A stretch of 52,328 nt of DNA from Alphaproteobacteria bacterium (GCA_025350685.1 JANXXK010000270.1:1-52328), one strand, 5' to 3'. Numbered from the stretch's first letter, positions 40,303-49,326 are shown. Numbers and translations: made by a program. Notes: generated by a model not told the origin, from the sequence alone.

Positions 40303-41490
40303 CTAGGCGAACATGCCGACGGATATGTCGTGCAGGCTGGCCAAATGCGTGACGTCGATCGTTATCGGGTCGGGCAGGACGAAGGGTTCAGCGGCGGGCG
40401 GGCTCGTTAGGCCGCCCGGGACACTGTCCGCCGTCGCGGCCGGGACGACGCTCAGCACCGCGTCCGGCGCGCTAACGGCCATCGCCGGGCCGCCGGTAGG
40501 GTGCTGCGCCTGCCACTGGATGTAGGCGGCCGCGCCGTGATCGGCCGCGCGCGGGGTGATGATGTCGTTGTTCATCACAATGTTGCTGTCTCCAACCGTG
40601 GCCAGGAACTGGTTGGCGCTGTTGTTGGTGACGGTCGCGCCGACCACATGTTCGAGGCGGATCCAGGAATTCATGTCGGTGAAGCCGGCCACGACATTGT
40701 GGTCGATGATCAACCCGTGGACGTCGCCGACGGCGATGCCGTTGTACATGCCGCCGATGATGAAGTTGCCGCTGATGTTCACGTGGAGGTAGGGCAGGTT
40801 TCCGACTTGGTCGGTAATGAAGATGCCCTGCGCCACGCCGCCGGATCCGCGCAGGAAGAGGTTGTCGGTGACCGTGATGTCATGCGCAGAGGTGGTGGTG
40901 TTGGAGGTCCAGAACTGGATCGCGTCGCCGTGGTCGCCGGCCACCGGATGGAAGTCCCGGAAGACGTTGTTGCTGACGGTGACGTTGGACGAGCCGCCGC
41001 CGCGGATGCCGTCGGTGCGGATGTCGTGGAAGAGGTTGCCGGAGAAGTTCAGGCCATTGTCGTCCAGGTGTTCGATCGCGTGGTGCAGCTGCTGGAATTC
41101 GGAATTGGTGACGCTGACGTCGGAGCTGGTGCGGATCAGGAAGGCCGAGAAATCGTTCTGCGGATTGTTGTCCAGCGAACCGTGCACGCTCAGATGATCG
41201 AAATGGATGTCCTGGCTGTCGTTCACCTTGAACGGGGTGTCGGCGCCCGTGGTCAGCGCCTGAAAGGTCAGATTGTTGAAGGCCAGGCCGCTGCTGGCGG
41301 CGACCTTCACATCGGTGATGGTGGCCGGGTGGAGCGGATCGGCCGAGGTGATGGTCACGTCCTGGCCGAAGGTCACGCCGGTGGCGACGACGCCAGCATA
41401 GTTTCCGGCCGTAAGCTTGATGGTGTCTCCCGCCTGCGCGGTCTTCAGGGCGGCGTTGAGCGCCGCGGCGCTACTGACAGTGGTGATCAT
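40303..41490 (-). CDS. Right-handed parallel beta-helix repeat protein
   Basis: A 395-residue protein, taking ATG 41490 as start; upstream codons lack family-like residues. Repeated coils of about 23 residues rich in V-T-N-N-x-F/L run from about 45 to 310: SSDVSVTNSEFQQL, SNVTVSNNVFRDF, HDITVTDNLFL, LHVNISGNFIIGG, LIIDHNVVAG. This is typical of pectate-lyase-like or polysaccharide-active proteins. GDHGDAIQFW near 225 may be part of an active site. There is no signal peptide. The proline-rich C-terminal tail ending in hydrophobic residues (ISVGMFA) could be a type I secretion signal. Enzyme activity is not established. Confidence 0.75.
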   Translation of the reverse strand: MITTVSSAAALNAALKTAQAGDTIKLTAGNYAGVVATGVTFGQDVTITSADPLHPATITDVKVAASSGLAFNNLTFQALTTGADTPFKVNDSQDIHFDHLSVHGSLDNNPQNDFSAFLIRTSSDVSVTNSEFQQLHHAIEHLDDNGLNFSGNLFHDIRTDGIRGGGSSNVTVSNNVFRDFHPVAGDHGDAIQFWTSNTTTSAHDITVTDNLFLRGSGGVAQGIFITDQVGNLPYLHVNISGNFIIGGMYNGIAVGDVHGLIIDHNVVAGFTDMNSWIRLEHVVGATVTNNSANQFLATVGDSNIVMNNDIITPRAADHGAAAYIQWQAQHPTGGPAMAVSAPDAVLSVVPAATADSVPGGLTSPPAAEPFVLPDPITIDVTHLASLHDISVGMFA

Positions 41491-41815
41491 AGGTATCCCG
41501 TTCCAAGACAAACCGGCAAGGCAGCGCCATTGCCAACAGTGAAGCTTGAATGCCAATCGGGAATAGTGAAGTCATACTGCGTACTGCAGAGCTTGTTAGA
41601 TCGATGATCAAGCAAGAACGGTTTTCGGATACGGCATAGGCACCCGGCGTTATCTTGAAAGATCACCTAACGTGTTAGCTGACTACGATCCCCTCGGCTT
41701 TCGAGGGCAAAATTAACTCGCGTTTGTAAAGATTGGTCTAGCAAATGTTGCTAATCGCGAGACCGGACCCGCGACCTAACGTCTCGGGACTCTAGCGATT
41801 GTCAGCGGGGGGTCC
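41491..41815. other. AT-rich intergenic island with several small palindromes
   Basis: This stretch is visibly richer in A/T than the rest of the window. It holds ATCTT-GA-AAGAT (41652-41663), CTAAC-GT-GTTAG (41667-41678) and CCCTCG-5-CGAGGG around 41690-41710. It probably contains the promoter and regulator sites of the beta-helix gene. No open frame with a good ribosome binding site was seen. Confidence 0.5.
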
Positions 41816-41891
41816 TGGTGGAGCCGAGGGGAATCGAACCCCTGACCTCCTCATTGCGAACGAGGCGCTCTACCATCTGAGCTACGGCCCC
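41816..41891 (-). tRNA. tRNA-Ala (anticodon CGC)
   Basis: The minus strand folds into a 76-base tRNA with encoded CCA. The acceptor stem GGGGCCG pairs with CGGCTCC. The D loop region is TAGCTCAGATGGTAGAGC and the T arm is GGGGTTCGATTCCCC. The anticodon stem CCTCG/TGAGG (one G-U pair) holds loop TTCGCAA, giving anticodon CGC for Ala codon GCG. Confidence 0.95.
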
Positions 41892-41924
41892 CTAAAACCT
41901 CTTGGGAGGGTCCAGGAAGGCGCG

Positions 41925-41954
41925 GAATAACCCTTTTGCGCCCCGCTCTGTCAA
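41925..41954 (-). promoter_or_regulatory. Promoter of tRNA-Ala
   Basis: On the minus strand TTGACA (41949-41954) is a perfect -35 match and TTATTC (41925-41930) lies 18 bases further. This places the start of transcription about 27 bases before the mature tRNA. Confidence 0.5.
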
Positions 41955-42034
41955 GCCGCTGCGACGGCGCGGTTGTCGCAAGTCGGCACGGCTCAGCCTT
42001 GCCAGCGCCACAAAGCGGACTAGAAGGCGGAACC

Positions 42035-42319
42035 ATGGATCCCATCCACTTCCTCATCTTCATCGTGCGCGCCCTCCTGCAGGCGCTGGTCTGGGCGATC
42101 ATCATCAGCGCGGTGATGTCCTGGCTGGTCGCCTTCGATGTGATCAACCTGCGCAACCGCTTCGTCTACAACGTGGCCCACTTCCTCGACGCGGTGACCC
42201 GGCCGGTGCTGCGACCGGTGCAAAGGGTCATCCCCGCGCTTGGCGGCGTCGATATTAGTCCGCTGATCGTGATCCTCGTCATCCAGGGCGCCTTGAGATA
42301 CCTGATCCCAGAGGCCTGA
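42035..42319 (+). CDS. YggT family membrane protein
   Basis: A 94-residue integral membrane protein with two hydrophobic segments (about 5-34 and 68-90) joined by a short amphipathic link containing the family motif TRPVLRPVQRVIP. YggT proteins are often near division or cell-pole genes; the role is not well defined. AGAAGGCGG precedes ATG 42035. It stands alone between tRNA-Ala and cobB. Confidence 0.9.
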   Translation: MDPIHFLIFIVRALLQALVWAIIISAVMSWLVAFDVINLRNRFVYNVAHFLDAVTRPVLRPVQRVIPALGGVDISPLIVILVIQGALRYLIPEA

Positions 42320-42416
42320 CGACGGCTGAGCCCGTGCGCGTGGACGGGGCCGATCTGGTGCGCGTCTGCGAGCCGCAGCTCTAGCGCAACGCCTTGGCCT
42401 GGCGCCAAGATGCGCC

Positions 42417-43199
42417 ATGTCCGCAAACGCGACCCGCACCGCGCTTTCCCGGCTGATCGCCGACGCCCGCAGACTGGTGGTGTTCACGGGCGCGGGCATC
42501 TCGACAGAGTCCGGCATTCCCGACTTCCGCAGCCCGGGCGGGGTGTGGAGCAAGATGAAGCCGATCCAGTTCCAGGATTTCGTCGCCGACCCGGCCATGC
42601 GGCGCCAGGCTTGGGAGCGGGCGTTTTCCGGCCGCGCGGGCTGGGTCGGCCGCGAGCCCAACGCCGGCCACCACGCCGTCGCCCGGCTGGTCGCCCAGGG
42701 CAAGGTCACTGCGGTGATCACCCAGAACGTGGACAATCTGCATCAGGCGTCGGGGGTGCCGAGCGACCGGATCGTCGAGCTGCACGGCAACGCGAGCTAC
42801 GCCACCTGCCTGGAGTGCGTCGAGCGGCACGAACTGGACGAGCTGAAGGACAGTTTCCTGAAGGCCGGCGAGATTCCCTACTGCCGTCGCTGCGGCGGGC
42901 TGGTGAAGACCGCGACGATCTCCTTCGGCCAGCAGATGCCGGCCGAGCCCATGGCCCGCGCCCAGGAAGCGACCCTGGCCTGCGACGCCTTCCTGGTGCT
43001 GGGCTCGTCGCTGGTGGTCTATCCGGCGGCGGGGTTTCCGCTGCTGGCCAAGCGCAACGGGGCGGAGCTGGCGATCGTCAACCGCGAGCCCACCGATCTC
43101 GACGAATACGCCGACCTGGTGCTGCACGACGAGATCGGGCCGGCGCTGAGCGAAGCGGTCGCCGCCAACTCGCCGACCAACTCACCGCGGCCTAGTTGA
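42417..43199 (+). CDS. cobB: NAD-dependent protein deacylase (sirtuin)
   Basis: A 260-residue Sir2 family enzyme that removes acyl groups from lysines with NAD. The NAD motif FTGAGISTESGIPDFRSP is at residues about 23-40, TQNVDNLHQASG near 101 and the catalytic His in ELHGNASY near 122. The structural zinc is held by CLEC (near 130) and CRRC (near 157). LGSSLVVYPAAG near 197 completes the Rossmann fold. Its 3' end overlaps the convergent histidine kinase gene by eight bases. Confidence 0.93.
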   Translation: MSANATRTALSRLIADARRLVVFTGAGISTESGIPDFRSPGGVWSKMKPIQFQDFVADPAMRRQAWERAFSGRAGWVGREPNAGHHAVARLVAQGKVTAVITQNVDNLHQASGVPSDRIVELHGNASYATCLECVERHELDELKDSFLKAGEIPYCRRCGGLVKTATISFGQQMPAEPMARAQEATLACDAFLVLGSSLVVYPAAGFPLLAKRNGAELAIVNREPTDLDEYADLVLHDEIGPALSEAVAANSPTNSPRPS

Positions 43200-44292
43200 G
43201 AGTGGTGGTTTCCGGCTGGGCGACCAGCAGGTTCATCGGCGCCGAAAGCTCGAACGCCAAGCCTTGGCGCCCCCAGTCGAAGTGCGCCTCTGCCCCCAGG
43301 TGCGCGGCGGTCCTGCAGATCATCTGGCCACCCTGGCCGAAGCGTTGTGGCCGGGTCACTGCCGGGCCATCCATCTCGGTCCAGCGGAACTGGAGCGCCT
43401 CGCCGGCGCCCTGCCGCCAGTCGACCATCACCCGGCCGTCGCCGGACAGGGCACCGTGGCGCGCGGCGTTGGTCGCCAGTTCGTGGATTATCATCGACAT
43501 CGATTGCGCGACGGCCGGCTCCAGCATCAGCACCGGCCCGCTCAGCCAGACCCGCGGCGCGGCGCCCCCCATGTAGGGCGCGAGTTCCTCGCTGACCAGG
43601 CGACCCAGATCCGCGCCGGTCCAACGCGATTGGACGAGCAGGAGGTGGGCGTGGGCCAGCGCCTTGATGCGGCCTTCCAGCGACCGCTTCAGCTCCGGCA
43701 CGGTGGGGGCGTCGGCCATCCGCACCAGGGCCTGCACCACCGCCAGCAGATTGTTGGCGCGGTGGTTGACCTCGTTGGAGAGCAGCCGCTGGCGCTCGGC
43801 GGACGCCTGCCGCTCGCTGACGTCGACCAGCATGTTGACCGCGCCCAGAAGCTGGCCGTTGGTGTCGAAAAACGGGGTTGGATAGGGCTGGAAGGTCACT
43901 CGCGTGCCGTCGGGACGCTCGGCAACGGCCTCGGCGCCGCGCACCGGGCGGCCCTCCTTCAGCGCCACGGCCATCGGGCACTGGTCGTGCGGCAGGCGCG
44001 AGCCGTCGATATTGTAGAGCTTCCAGGTGACGCACCATTCGTCGCCGACCGCCGGCTGGCGGCCACTGAACGCCACGCAGGCCTCGTTGAAGAAGGTGAC
44101 CCGTCCCTGCGCATCAGTCGTGTAGATCGCGGCCGGCAGGGCGTTCAGCAGGTCGCGGTAGAGAACCTCGCGCGAGAAGGCCGCCGCCTCGGCCAAATCG
44201 AGACGCATGATCTCACCCAGACCTTGGGCCAAGCCGCCGGCGAGCTGTTCGGAGTTCACGGGGTCGTCGAACTTGTCGGTGCGAGTCGCCAT
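43192..44292 (-). CDS. PAS-domain HWE-type sensor histidine kinase
   Basis: A 366-residue soluble kinase without membrane segments. A PAS domain covers about 45-155 (LLNALPAAIYTTDAQGRVTFFNEAC), followed by the H box LLSNEVNHRANNLLAVVQALV (phospho-acceptor His near 173). The N box is IHELATNAARHGALS near 265 and the FRWTEMDGPAV motif carries the W-x-E of the HWE family. The Lys that usually follows the H box Arg is replaced (HRANN). No response regulator is adjacent. The signal is unknown; a cytoplasmic redox or light cue is possible. Confidence 0.87.
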   Translation of the reverse strand: MATRTDKFDDPVNSEQLAGGLAQGLGEIMRLDLAEAAAFSREVLYRDLLNALPAAIYTTDAQGRVTFFNEACVAFSGRQPAVGDEWCVTWKLYNIDGSRLPHDQCPMAVALKEGRPVRGAEAVAERPDGTRVTFQPYPTPFFDTNGQLLGAVNMLVDVSERQASAERQRLLSNEVNHRANNLLAVVQALVRMADAPTVPELKRSLEGRIKALAHAHLLLVQSRWTGADLGRLVSEELAPYMGGAAPRVWLSGPVLMLEPAVAQSMSMIIHELATNAARHGALSGDGRVMVDWRQGAGEALQFRWTEMDGPAVTRPQRFGQGGQMICRTAAHLGAEAHFDWGRQGLAFELSAPMNLLVAQPETTTLN

Positions 44293-44399
44293 GGTGTCTC
44301 ACAGTTGGCGCGGCGCATCGACGCAGAGCCCCACTCAGGCCCCCAACGCGGACGCGGCCGATCGGTTCCCCGACACGTCTGCCTGATCGAACGCCCCGG

Positions 44400-44876
44400 T
44401 CAGTGTGGTTGGGCGGCGACCGGTGGCGGCGCGATGGGCGCAGGCGTGGGCGGACCGGGGAGCGGAGCGCCGGGCTGGGCGGCGCCGGGCGGGCGCAACA
44501 CGTTGAGGCCGTTCTGCACGGTCAGTACGCCGCCGTTGATCATCGGGCCGCAGCGGCGGGCTTCGGCTTCCAGCGCCTTTCCGTCGAGCTGCGCCGCCTC
44601 GGCGCGCATGGTGGCGGCAAGGTCCACGCCCGGCGCGCGCGCGTTGATCCGGCCGGCGAAGAAATAGACCCCCATCCTGGCGGCTTCCTGGCGGTCCTTT
44701 TGCTGAGCCAGCGCCACCATGGTCAGCACGCAGCGGACGTCGCCGGCGAGGCCGCCGGCGGCCGTGGCGGTGGGGGCCTTGGCGGCCGGGGCCCTCGGCT
44801 GGGCGGCGGCGGCGATAGTCGGGATGGCCAGCGCCAGCAGGCCGATGACCGCAGTAGTCTTTGATAAGGCTCGCAT
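44400..44876 (-). CDS. Hypothetical exported protein, proline-rich tail
   Basis: A 158-residue protein starting at ATG 44876, with GAAGGTGG four bases upstream. A signal peptide (about 1-24, MRALSKTTAVIGLLALAIPTIAAAA) is followed by an Ala/Pro linker and a compact region with two cysteines (VRCVLTMVALAQQKD near 48 and EARRCGPMINGG near 106) that may form a disulfide. The C-terminus is a proline-rich tail. I do not recognise the family. It is divergent from the PEP-CTERM gene. Confidence 0.7.
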   Translation of the reverse strand: MRALSKTTAVIGLLALAIPTIAAAAQPRAPAAKAPTATAAGGLAGDVRCVLTMVALAQQKDRQEAARMGVYFFAGRINARAPGVDLAATMRAEAAQLDGKALEAEARRCGPMINGGVLTVQNGLNVLRPPGAAQPGAPLPGPPTPAPIAPPPVAAQPH

Positions 44877-45036
44877 AATACCACCTTCGAAGAATTCAGG
44901 GCTAGAGGGCGCCGGGGTCGGACAAGGCCGGGGCCTCGGCATCCTTCGTGCAGGTCGGACCACAACTGCCGCGGACCGGCGACACTGTGTAGCGGAATGG
45001 CACGCTTCGGCGGGCCTGTCCTCCTGGGGGTAGACT

Positions 45037-46203
45037 GTGAAGATTAACCTGACCCGAATCCTGCTGAGCGCCGCGGCGGCCGGCGCCCTTCTTTCGGCCG
45101 GCGGCGCGCAGGCGGCCATGATCCTTGACGGCGGCTTCGAGACGCCGGGCTTGGGGACCGGGAATTACACCTATCCCGGCTCGGCCGGCGCCTGGACGTT
45201 CAACGGCGCATCGCTGATCAACGCCTCGGGCGGCAGCGCCTGGTACGGCGGCTCCGGCCCCGCCGGCAAGGAAGGCGTGCAGTTCGCCGGCCTGCAGGGC
45301 GGCTCAAGCATCACCCAGAGCTTCACCGCCGACGCCTCGACCCTGCACCTGGGCTGGCTGAGCGCCGGCCGCGCCTGCTGCTCGGGCGCCAATGACGACA
45401 CCTACCAGGTCACCCTGAACGGCGCGGCTGTCAGCGGAGTCCTGTCAACGGTCGGCGGCTCGGACTTCGGCTTCAACACCCTAACGCTGTCGGGCCTCAC
45501 CGCGGCGACCTCCTACACCCTGGGCTTCCAGGGTCTGGCGGCCTCGGACAAGACCTCGTTCATCGACAATGTGGTGCTGCAGGACGGGGTCTTCCCGCCG
45601 CCGCCCGTCGCTCCGGCCATTGCCGTGCTCAGCAACCTCGCCGGCGCCGATCCGGGCGTCCCTGGCGATCAGCATGTGGTCGAGAACTTCGATGCCCCGA
45701 TCACCCCCGGATATGGCTTCTCCGGCGGCTTTGTCCGCTCTGGCGTCGGTGGCCTCTGGTCGGGTGTCAGCGCCCCGCCCCCCGGCGATCTGAGCAACTA
45801 CGAGACGGTGGTGGGCGGCCAGAGCGCCACCTTCACCGCGCCGGTCCCGCTCAAGAGCTTCAGCTTCTTCATGGGTTCGCCAGACAGCTACAACACCGTC
45901 AAAGTCTACGGTCCGGGCGGGTACCGCTGGACCCTCGACGGCGCCGCGATCTGGGGTGGCGGCAATCCTCCCGGCGACGGCAACCAGCAGGTCGGCATGC
46001 GCGTCCGCTACGATTTCGGCGCCAACCCGGTGAACAAGGTCGTGTTCGCCTCCAGCGGCAACTCCTTCGAGTTCGACACCCTCGCCGTCAACGGGATGGG
46101 CGTACCCGAGCCGGCCACCTGGGGTCTGATGATCGTGGGCTTCGGCGGCATTGGGGCTGTGCTCCGCCGCCGCCGCCATATCGCGGCGACCGTTACCGCC
46201 TGA
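45037..46203 (+). CDS. PEP-CTERM sorting domain protein
   Basis: A 388-residue exported protein from GTG 45037, with a signal peptide of about 27 residues. Residues 28-185 begin with MILDGGFETPGLG and resemble DUF642-type jelly rolls (GGSSITQSFTADA, TSYTLGFQGLAAS). A second region runs from about 190 to 360. The C-terminus is a PEP-CTERM signal: VPEPATWGLMIVGFGGIGAVLRRRR, a PEP box, hydrophobic helix and Arg cluster. Proteins with this tail are sorted to the cell surface by an exosortase, which is not in this window. The role in matrix or sheath is inferred. Confidence 0.87.
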   Translation: MKINLTRILLSAAAAGALLSAGGAQAAMILDGGFETPGLGTGNYTYPGSAGAWTFNGASLINASGGSAWYGGSGPAGKEGVQFAGLQGGSSITQSFTADASTLHLGWLSAGRACCSGANDDTYQVTLNGAAVSGVLSTVGGSDFGFNTLTLSGLTAATSYTLGFQGLAASDKTSFIDNVVLQDGVFPPPPVAPAIAVLSNLAGADPGVPGDQHVVENFDAPITPGYGFSGGFVRSGVGGLWSGVSAPPPGDLSNYETVVGGQSATFTAPVPLKSFSFFMGSPDSYNTVKVYGPGGYRWTLDGAAIWGGGNPPGDGNQQVGMRVRYDFGANPVNKVVFASSGNSFEFDTLAVNGMGVPEPATWGLMIVGFGGIGAVLRRRRHIAATVTA

Positions 46204-46262
46204 TATCCCTCTGCTGGTCGGCCGCTTCGGCGGGCGGCCGCGCCGGGAGCTCTCCAGCGGTC

Positions 46263-46739
46263 CTAGGGCCCGGTCTTACCGCCGACGCGGGCTTCCACGG
46301 CCGTGAGGCCGGCCTCCACATCGGGCGCTTTTTCCAAGAGGGTGTTCAGCGCCTTGAGGTCCGGCGTCGAAATCCGGCGCTCGGCGCGGGGCCGGGTCCA
46401 TTCGAAGCCGATCTGTCGGCCGAGCTTGCAGGCTCGCTCGCTCACCGCGTGGCGGCGCGCTGCGGGCGCGCGGACCATCAGCGACCGCACCACCTCGTTC
46501 CAATAGGGCCGCCCGGACCTGCAGCCCAGCACCGGCAGGTCGCGGCAGTCGCCGGTCCAGAAGCGGCGGTACCAGAGACTCTGCAGATGATCCTCGAACT
46601 TGGGTGTCGCGCCGGATGGACAGGGCGCCTGGACATAATCCTGGCTCGTCGCGGGGCCGGCGGCCGCTAGGCAGAGGCAGGCAAATGCGATTGCCGCGAG
46701 GCTCCGGATCGGTGGGCGCGAGGTCAGGGTCATGGGCAT
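46263..46739 (-). CDS. Hypothetical exported protein with several cysteines
   Basis: A 158-residue product assuming ATG 46739; an upstream TTG start would add residues with no signal. A signal peptide covers about 1-33 (IRSLAAIAFACLCLAAAGPATSQ). The mature part has Cys residues at QAPCPSG, GDCRDLP, LGCRSG and SERACKLG that could form two disulfides, and an Arg-rich C-terminus. I do not recognise the family. It lies beside tRNA-Thr. Confidence 0.6.
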   Translation of the reverse strand: MPMTLTSRPPIRSLAAIAFACLCLAAAGPATSQDYVQAPCPSGATPKFEDHLQSLWYRRFWTGDCRDLPVLGCRSGRPYWNEVVRSLMVRAPAARRHAVSERACKLGRQIGFEWTRPRAERRISTPDLKALNTLLEKAPDVEAGLTAVEARVGGKTGP

Positions 46740-46798
46740 CCCGGGGGCGGCCGGGCTCAGGCCGCCGCACCGATCGGTCAACGCCGGGAGAAGGAGGA

Positions 46799-46874
46799 TG
46801 GTGCCGCTTACAGGACTCGAACCTGTGACCCCCTCATTACGAATGAGGTGCTCTACCAGCTGAGCTAAAGCGGC
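46799..46874 (-). tRNA. tRNA-Thr (anticodon CGT)
   Basis: A 76-base tRNA with encoded CCA. The acceptor stem GCCGCTT pairs with AAGCGGC, the D arm contains TAGCTCAGCTGGTAGAGC, and the T arm is CACAGGTTCGAGTCCTGT. The anticodon stem CCTCA/TGAGG has loop TTCGTAA, anticodon CGT, reading Thr codon ACG. It lies 62 bases after the hemY stop on the same strand, so it may share that transcript. Confidence 0.95.
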
Positions 46875-46936
46875 TTTGGTCCTGTCGGACGCTGGTTTCC
46901 GGCGCGCGCCAGAAGCGCCCGGCCGCGAAGGAGCGC

Positions 46937-48463
46937 CTATTTAGCGGCTCTCGTCCCGCTCGCCAAGCGGCCTGCGCGGCGGCGTCTGCGCGCAGGCGCC
47001 GGCTCGGCGTCCTGGCCGGCGCCATCGTCGTCGCCGTAACCGGCTTCCTCGGTGGGATAGAGCATCGGCTCGCCCCCATCGGCGGTGATGAAGGGTGCAC
47101 TGTCGGCGTAGGCGATGGGCAGCTCCGGCAAGGGGTTCAGGCTCTTCTCGCTGCGCTCGTGGCGCGGGTGGATGAGCTCGCCGGTCTCGGCGAAGGTGAT
47201 CACCAGCCGGGCCCAGTCGGCGGCCTGGTAAGCGAAGGCGCGGCCCTCGGGGTCTAGGTCGGTCCAGTCGGGCTCCTGCGGGGCGCTCATCCCCTTGGCC
47301 AGCCACAGGCGCGCCTCGTCGGGCTGGGCCGAGGCGAAGGCCACGCGGGCGTGCAGGCCGGCGACGCGGGCGGTCACCGGCTCGCCGTCGAGGGCGGCGA
47401 TCCGCTGCCGGGCGGCGAGGCCGTCGTTGGCGATCAGCGCGGCCTCGACACTGAGGATGCGGCTCTCCCGGTGGCCGGGGTTCTGGGCGGCGAGCTCGGT
47501 CAGCCGCCTGGCCCGCTCGCGCGGTGTCTCGGCAGTTTTCAAGTCTCGATAGGCGAGCCAGAGCGCCGGGTGCGGCGCGGTCTTCCAGGCGTTCTCGATC
47601 ACCGCGCCGGCGCGGGCCACCTTGCCCTCGGCGGCCAGCAGGCGCGCAGCCATGACCACGCCGGGGGCAAACCCCGGCTGCAGGCGCGCGGCGTCGACGG
47701 CGCTCTCCAGGGCCTGGGCCCGGGCCTTGGGGTCCGGTGAAAGCTCCAGCTGGGCGGCAAGCGCGGCCAGCAGGGCGGCGCGGGCGCGCTCGGCGGTGAC
47801 CGGCGGGACGATCTTGCGGTCCTGGGCGTTCTTGACCAGCTCCAGCCCCGCCGGCCACTCGGCGGCGGCGAGACGGGCCTCCAGCAGGGTGCGCCAGGCC
47901 CACCGCGCGCTGCGGGTCTCGCCGAAGGCCTCCTGGGCGTGGCGCAGCGCCGTCTCACGCTCGCCCTGGGCCAGCGCCAACTGCATCAGCCCCTTGTGGC
48001 CGGCCAGTCGCATTTCCGGGAAGCCCAGCATGGCGGTGTAGGCGGCGTGCGTGGCGACGACATCGCCGGCGGCCTCGGCGGCCTGGGCGGCCAGGATCCG
48101 GACGAGGCCCGGGGTCTCATCGGCCAGGTCGGACGCCTTCTGCGCCAGGCGGCGGGCCTCGGAGCCGTCGCCGGCGGCGGCGGCCAGGAAGCCGCGGGTG
48201 AGCGTCTCGTTGGCCTGGCGGCGGCGGACCTCGGCCCGCTTGCGCTCCGAGCGCTGCGGAGCCTCGAGGATCCACAGCAAGGTGCGCCAGCCGACGGTCG
48301 CCAGCAGGGCGGCGAACACGGCGATCAGGGTCGCCGCCGAGGCGGTCATGTCCGCGCGCCAGCCCAGCCAGGTGATGGTCGCGTGGCCGGCGTCGCCCAC
48401 CAGCGCCAGGATGGTCACCGCGACCACGCCGACGATCAGGATGGCGAGGCCGGCGCGGATCAA
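46937..48463 (-). CDS. HemY-like inner membrane protein
   Basis: A 508-residue protein starting at TTG 48463, coupled by a TTGA overlap to the Mic60-like gene and with AGGAG six bases upstream. Two N-terminal transmembrane helices (about 1-22 and 40-65) carry the HemY_N pattern, and the rest is helical repeats of TPR type (for example LRHAQEAFGETRSARWAWRTLLEARLAAAEWP). The C-terminus is basic ([12 protein letters not shown]). HemY is found with hemC/hemD in many proteobacteria, where it may support haem intermediate handling. It is unrelated to Gram-positive HemY oxidase. Confidence 0.82.
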   Translation of the reverse strand: MIRAGLAILIVGVVAVTILALVGDAGHATITWLGWRADMTASAATLIAVFAALLATVGWRTLLWILEAPQRSERKRAEVRRRQANETLTRGFLAAAAGDGSEARRLAQKASDLADETPGLVRILAAQAAEAAGDVVATHAAYTAMLGFPEMRLAGHKGLMQLALAQGERETALRHAQEAFGETRSARWAWRTLLEARLAAAEWPAGLELVKNAQDRKIVPPVTAERARAALLAALAAQLELSPDPKARAQALESAVDAARLQPGFAPGVVMAARLLAAEGKVARAGAVIENAWKTAPHPALWLAYRDLKTAETPRERARRLTELAAQNPGHRESRILSVEAALIANDGLAARQRIAALDGEPVTARVAGLHARVAFASAQPDEARLWLAKGMSAPQEPDWTDLDPEGRAFAYQAADWARLVITFAETGELIHPRHERSEKSLNPLPELPIAYADSAPFITADGGEPMLYPTEEAGYGDDDGAGQDAEPAPARRRRRAGRLASGTRAAK

Positions 48464-49326
48464 GCCCCGCTCCTCGTCTCCGGGGCCAGGGCCCGCAGCG
48501 CCCGGGCTCGAAGGGCGGCGGCGTCGCGGTCGATCTCTGCGCGGCGCTCGGCCCGCAGGCGCCACGGGGCCATGGCGTCGCGCGCGCCCGGCGGCAGGCG
48601 GTCCAGCGTCTTCAGGGCGCGATCGAGGTCGCCGTCGTCCACCTGGCGCTCGGCGCGGGCGAGCAGGGCGTCGACGCCGTCGCCAGGCGTCTCGCGGACC
48701 CGGCGCAGCATCACCACGCGGCCCAGGGCGTAGACGATCCGGTCGCCGAGGCCCGCGTCCTTGCCCGGCGCGCGGGCGGCGGTGGCGGCGTGGGCGGCGT
48801 AGTCGGGATAGCTCTGGGCGAGCGCGGTGAGGCTGGGGGCGCCGGCCTGGGCGAGCGCGGTCAGCGACTGCAGCTCGTGAGAAGGCGGCGACATGGCCTG
48901 AAGCTCGGCCAGCTCGTCGGCGAAGGGGCCCTGACCCTGCGAGGCCTCGACCACGGCGGCGGCGGCCAGCGCGGCGGCGGCGGCCTGCGATGCGCCGGCC
49001 TGGCGCTGTTCCAGGCTGGCGACCCGGGCGCTCAGCCGGTCCATATCCGGCGAGACTGTGGCGGGCGCAGGCGGCGACGCGGCGGCGACAGCGGCCGGCG
49101 CTGGCGCGGCGCTGGTGAGGGGCTCGGCGGCCGCGGCGGGGGTTGTTGCCTTGTCCGCGGTGTGGGGCGCCAGGAGCCGGGGCACGAACAGCGCGATGGC
49201 GACGCCGGCCAGCACGCAAAGCAGCATCAGCGCCATCATCGCCCAGTAGGTGGCGCTCATCAGCGGCCGGGGCCGATAGGCGGCCGGGTCCTTCGGCGCG
49301 GTGATGTCGCTACCGTCGAGGCTCAT
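48460..49326 (-). CDS. Mic60/mitofilin-like membrane protein
   Basis: A 288-residue protein of the alphaproteobacterial Mic60 type found between hemD and hemY. One transmembrane helix covers about 24-50 (SATYWAMMALMLLCVLAGVAIALFVP). A long Ala/Pro linker and a predicted coiled coil (SARVASLEQRQAGASQAAAAAL) follow, then a C-terminal mitofilin-like domain. Homologues shape inner-membrane folds. The start ATG 49326 has no ribosome binding site and is the third of three 17-bp repeats, each with ATGA (see 49323-49360), so translation probably depends on coupling from hemD. Confidence 0.75.
   Translation of the reverse strand: MSLDGSDITAPKDPAAYRPRPLMSATYWAMMALMLLCVLAGVAIALFVPRLLAPHTADKATTPAAAAEPLTSAAPAPAAVAAASPPAPATVSPDMDRLSARVASLEQRQAGASQAAAAALAAAAVVEASQGQGPFADELAELQAMSPPSHELQSLTALAQAGAPSLTALAQSYPDYAAHAATAARAPGKDAGLGDRIVYALGRVVMLRRVRETPGDGVDALLARAERQVDDGDLDRALKTLDRLPPGARDAMAPWRLRAERRAEIDRDAAALRARALRALAPETRSGA

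Noticed and set aside
42334..42384. Short frame after yggT that could be the tail of a lost DUF167-like protein
   Set aside because: Seventeen codons are too few, and no matching upstream part is present.
49219..49326. Extension of hemY upstream into the Mic60-like gene
   Set aside because: The longer frame is out of phase with the mitofilin-like sequence. TTG 48463 overlaps the mic60 stop and begins with the HemY transmembrane helix.
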